7,833 bases of DNA from Halanaerobiales bacterium (GTDB lineage Bacteria; Bacillota_F; Halanaerobiia; Halanaerobiales; DTU029), in the NCBI GenBank assembly GCA_016278415.1, contig JADQBV010000143.1, positions 1 through 7,833 on the forward strand, given 5' to 3'. Of this stretch, positions 6,351-7,833 are shown one piece after another (the first letter of the stretch is position 1; the number at the start of each line of letters is the position of its first letter). The notes below the pieces were generated by a model. It was not told the DNA's origin. It saw nothing but the letters and a program-made list of their open reading frames with translations, and searched no databases. Position numbers and translations under genes: made by a program.

Positions 6351-6378
6351 ATTTCTATAATATTTATTTATCTCCTGC
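6351..6378 (-). promoter_or_regulatory. Sigma-H-like promoter candidate for the SARP-type regulator
   Basis: On the minus strand GCAGGAGAT (6378-6370), 11 bases and ATAGAAA (6358-6352) approximate the sigma-H consensus (AGGA-type -35 and GAA-type -10) with one mismatch in each element. A TATAAT-like box at 6349-6344 offers an alternative. Either would give a leader of roughly 90-100 bases before the start at 6253. Confidence 0.3.
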
Positions 6379-6502
6379 AAATTTATTACTATAATTTCCT
6401 TTGAATTTCCATAAATAAGTTCTTTTTTTTACAAAAAAATATTTATTTAAACATTAAGTACATTCATACTCCAATATGTTAGAAAATTCACCCTTCATAA
6501 CT

Positions 6503-6530
6503 CCTGGTTTCTTTGTGAAGAGAAACCAGG
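6503..6530. repeat. Strong hairpin: 10-bp perfect stem CCTGGTTTCT / AGAAACCAGG
   Basis: Two 10-base arms pair perfectly around an eight-base loop. Neither strand has a following T tract, so it is not a standard intrinsic terminator. It sits mid-gap, about 250 bases upstream of the SARP-type gene, and its role is unknown. Confidence 0.5.
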
Positions 6531-6580
6531 CAAAATCCTTTAGGGCCTAGAAAATAAAATTTGGGGTGCCTAAAATTTAG

Positions 6581-6609
6581 TACAGAATTTTTTTAAAAAA
6601 TTGCCTGTA
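6581..6609. repeat. Hairpin TACAG-AATTTTTT / AAAAAATT-CTGTA
   Basis: A 13-bp stem with a two-base bulge (6603-6604) and a one-base centre. It is mostly A and T, so it may be fortuitous, but the outer TACAG/CTGTA arms extend the symmetry beyond the AT core. Confidence 0.3.
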
Positions 6610-6614
6610 TATCA

Positions 6615-6717
6615 GCATTCTTTACAAATTTAGGTTAAAAGTCAGTATAAATAGTAAAGATCCTAATGTAAATAGTGTTATAATTTTCAGTCATTTTCTC
6701 ATAAAACTAAAGAATGC
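6615..6717. repeat. 10-bp inverted repeat GCATTCTTTA ... TAAAGAATGC bounding 103 bases
   Basis: The arms at 6615-6624 and 6708-6717 are perfect reverse complements. The interior has no gene. It could be the ends of a very small element, a loop-forming structure or chance; no flanking target-site duplication was recognised. Confidence 0.3.
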
Positions 6718-6798
6718 CTTAAGTCTTTATCATAAACTTTTCTTTATTAATAAATTATAACTTACTATTCCATTAGTTAATAATACTATGATTCTACT

Positions 6799-6828
6799 AA
6801 AAAAACCGGGACAACTAAGACCCCGGCT
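6799..6828 (-). terminator. Intrinsic terminator after the enolase remnant
   Basis: On the minus strand CCGGG and CCCGG (extended to 7 pairs by a G-T and an A-T pair) enclose an 11-base loop and are followed by seven T residues. It lies about 30 bases after the enolase stop codon, so it is probably the original terminator of the enolase gene kept with its 3' end. Confidence 0.75.
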
Positions 6829-6857
6829 AGTATCTTAAATATTAACTTATCTCCTAC

Positions 6858-7100
<243 letters not shown>

Positions 7101-7120
7101 TTAATACGCTGTTGAAATAT

Positions 7121-7312
7121 CTATGATAAACTATCTTTCATTGACGTAGCTTCACCATTTAACCCTATTTCTTTAAAAGCAACGAAGCCTGCTACAAATA
7201 AGATCAAATAAAAATTAATAATTCTCCAGGAAAATGTAACTAGTCCAATTAAATTCTCTGGTATAAAAACTACAAATAGTGTTGCAAATCTTACCTCTCT
7301 TAGAACAATATA
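7121..7312 (-). pseudogene. 3' fragment of a membrane protein, probably UPF0104/LPG-synthase TM (flippase-like) family
   Basis: A 63-codon stretch with no start codon begins after an in-frame stop at 7313-7315 and ends at TAG (7121-7123). It encodes two membrane-helix-like segments and a short polar tail: VRFATLFVVFIPENLIGLVT, then WRIINFYLILFVAGFVAFKE. This arrangement (a proline-containing turn, a helix starting after WR or YR, and a Gly in the last helix) resembles the C-terminus of UPF0104/lysylphosphatidylglycerol synthetase transmembrane-region proteins, usually about 300-340 residues, so most of the gene is gone. It follows the VTT-domain gene by only 20 bases and precedes the enolase remnant by about 60. 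The family call is moderate; another permease tail is possible. That it is a truncated coding fragment is more certain than its identity. Confidence 0.5.
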
Positions 7313-7332
7313 TTATCATAATATTAATTAGT

Positions 7333-7833
7333 TCACACTTCTACATATAATTTTCTATAAAACCATTCTTCAATTGATTTCCCATATCTTATTACTATAT
7401 ATAATAAAACTAATGATATTAAACCAACTACTATCCAACCTGACATATTCAAATGTAATAATCCTGTTCCAATGAAGGTTTGCAAAGCTATTACCGGCAT
7501 TCTACCTATAATCAAGAGCATAAAATATGATCTAAATGATAATAAAGATAGACCAGCCAGGAAACAAAACATATCATCCGGGAAAAAGGGTAGTAAAAAT
7601 ATAGCCAGTAAAAGCATTTTACTCTTTTTATTAAAAATTTTGAAGTACTTATTATAATTAGTATCACCAATAAAACTTAGCACCAACTTCTGACCAAAGA
7701 ATCTTGCTAGAAAATATGCAAATAATGAACCTATAAAAATTGATGACATATTTAAAATTAAGCCGTCTTTCAATCCAAAAATATTACCTCCCAGTATGGT
7801 AGTTATATTCCCTGGAATTGGAGAAACTATCAC
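7333..7833 (-). CDS. VTT-domain (TVP38/TMEM64, SNARE-associated) membrane protein, 5' end outside the window
   Basis: The frame is open to the window edge, where the first codon (GTG) is internal to the protein rather than a start. The 166 visible residues contain the family landmarks: SPIPGNITTILGGNIFGLKD at the re-entrant first loop, a glycine-rich helix with LARFFGQKL, the second loop LLPFFPDDMFCFLAGLS, and a final RMPVIALQTFIG followed by a long C-terminal membrane helix and a short basic tail (YRKLYVEV). VTT proteins sit in the cytoplasmic membrane and have been linked to lipid or ion movement; no substrate can be read from this sequence. The stop at 7335 is followed within 20 bases by a broken second membrane-protein gene, so the two may once have formed a pair. 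No terminator is visible downstream. Confidence 0.85.
   Translation of the reverse strand: MIVSPIPGNITTILGGNIFGLKDGLILNMSSIFIGSLFAYFLARFFGQKLVLSFIGDTNYNKYFKIFNKKSKMLLLAIFLLPFFPDDMFCFLAGLSLLSFRSYFMLLIIGRMPVIALQTFIGTGLLHLNMSGWIVVGLISLVLLYIVIRYGKSIEEWFYRKLYVEV

Larger units (their letters stand above)
6254..6857. other. 604-base AT-rich gap with hairpins and inverted repeats, no gene
   Basis: No supported gene lies here. Read from the enolase remnant toward the SARP gene it holds the enolase terminator (6799-6828), a 10-bp inverted repeat around 103 bases (6615-6717), a hairpin at 6581-6609, a strong 10-bp-stem hairpin at 6503-6530 and a promoter candidate at 6351-6378. This concentration of inverted repeats next to a decayed gene could be residue of a mobile element, but no transposase fragment is recognisable. 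Confidence 0.5.

Noticed and set aside
7472..7657. 61-codon plus-strand frame inside the VTT-domain gene
   Set aside because: It is antisense to a clear membrane-protein gene and has no start signal.

Overview
The window looks like an accessory, surface-related region from a low-GC, diderm anaerobic member of the Bacillota, most likely the Halanaerobiales. I base this on the very AT-rich spacers, strong AGGAGG-type ribosome binding sites, lysine- and glutamate-rich proteins, and a SARP-type regulator fused to a degenerate GGDEF domain. The taxonomic call is an inference. Every gene I can support lies on the minus strand, so the biological reading order runs from 7833 down to 1.

The upstream end (7833 to about 6800) holds old genome material. 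It has the 3' two-thirds of a TVP38/TMEM64-type (VTT) membrane protein that runs off the window, then a 63-codon tail of a second membrane protein (probably a UPF0104/flippase-like protein), then a clear enolase remnant. The enolase remnant is missing its 5' part and about 58 internal codons, carries a frameshift, and still has its terminator. About 600 bases of AT-rich DNA follow, with several hairpins and inverted repeats and a possible sigma-H-like promoter.

The middle (6253 to 4528) is regulatory. A 385-residue protein has a winged-helix DNA-binding domain, a TPR-like BTAD and a C-terminal GGDEF-like domain without the catalytic motif. It is followed by a 143-residue protein that is essentially a stand-alone, diverged copy of that C-terminal domain. 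The spacer between them has a perfect 18-bp palindrome and further half-sites.

The downstream part (4262 to 10) encodes three exported proteins. A 338-residue protein has two pilin-like beta-sandwich repeats. A 203-residue protein has one such domain and a long, relatively GC-rich leader. A 528-residue protein appears to contain two tandem copies of a DUF916-like plus host-binding-like (WxLIP-type, PapD-like) unit. The three look like parts of one cell-surface assembly: two subunits built from the same fold and a large multidomain partner or chaperone-like protein, with the SARP-type protein and its detached domain as likely regulators. No usher, sortase, LPxTG anchor or WxL tail is visible, so how the assembly is exported and anchored is open. 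This surface module and its regulator pair are the most promising candidate for an undescribed system here.
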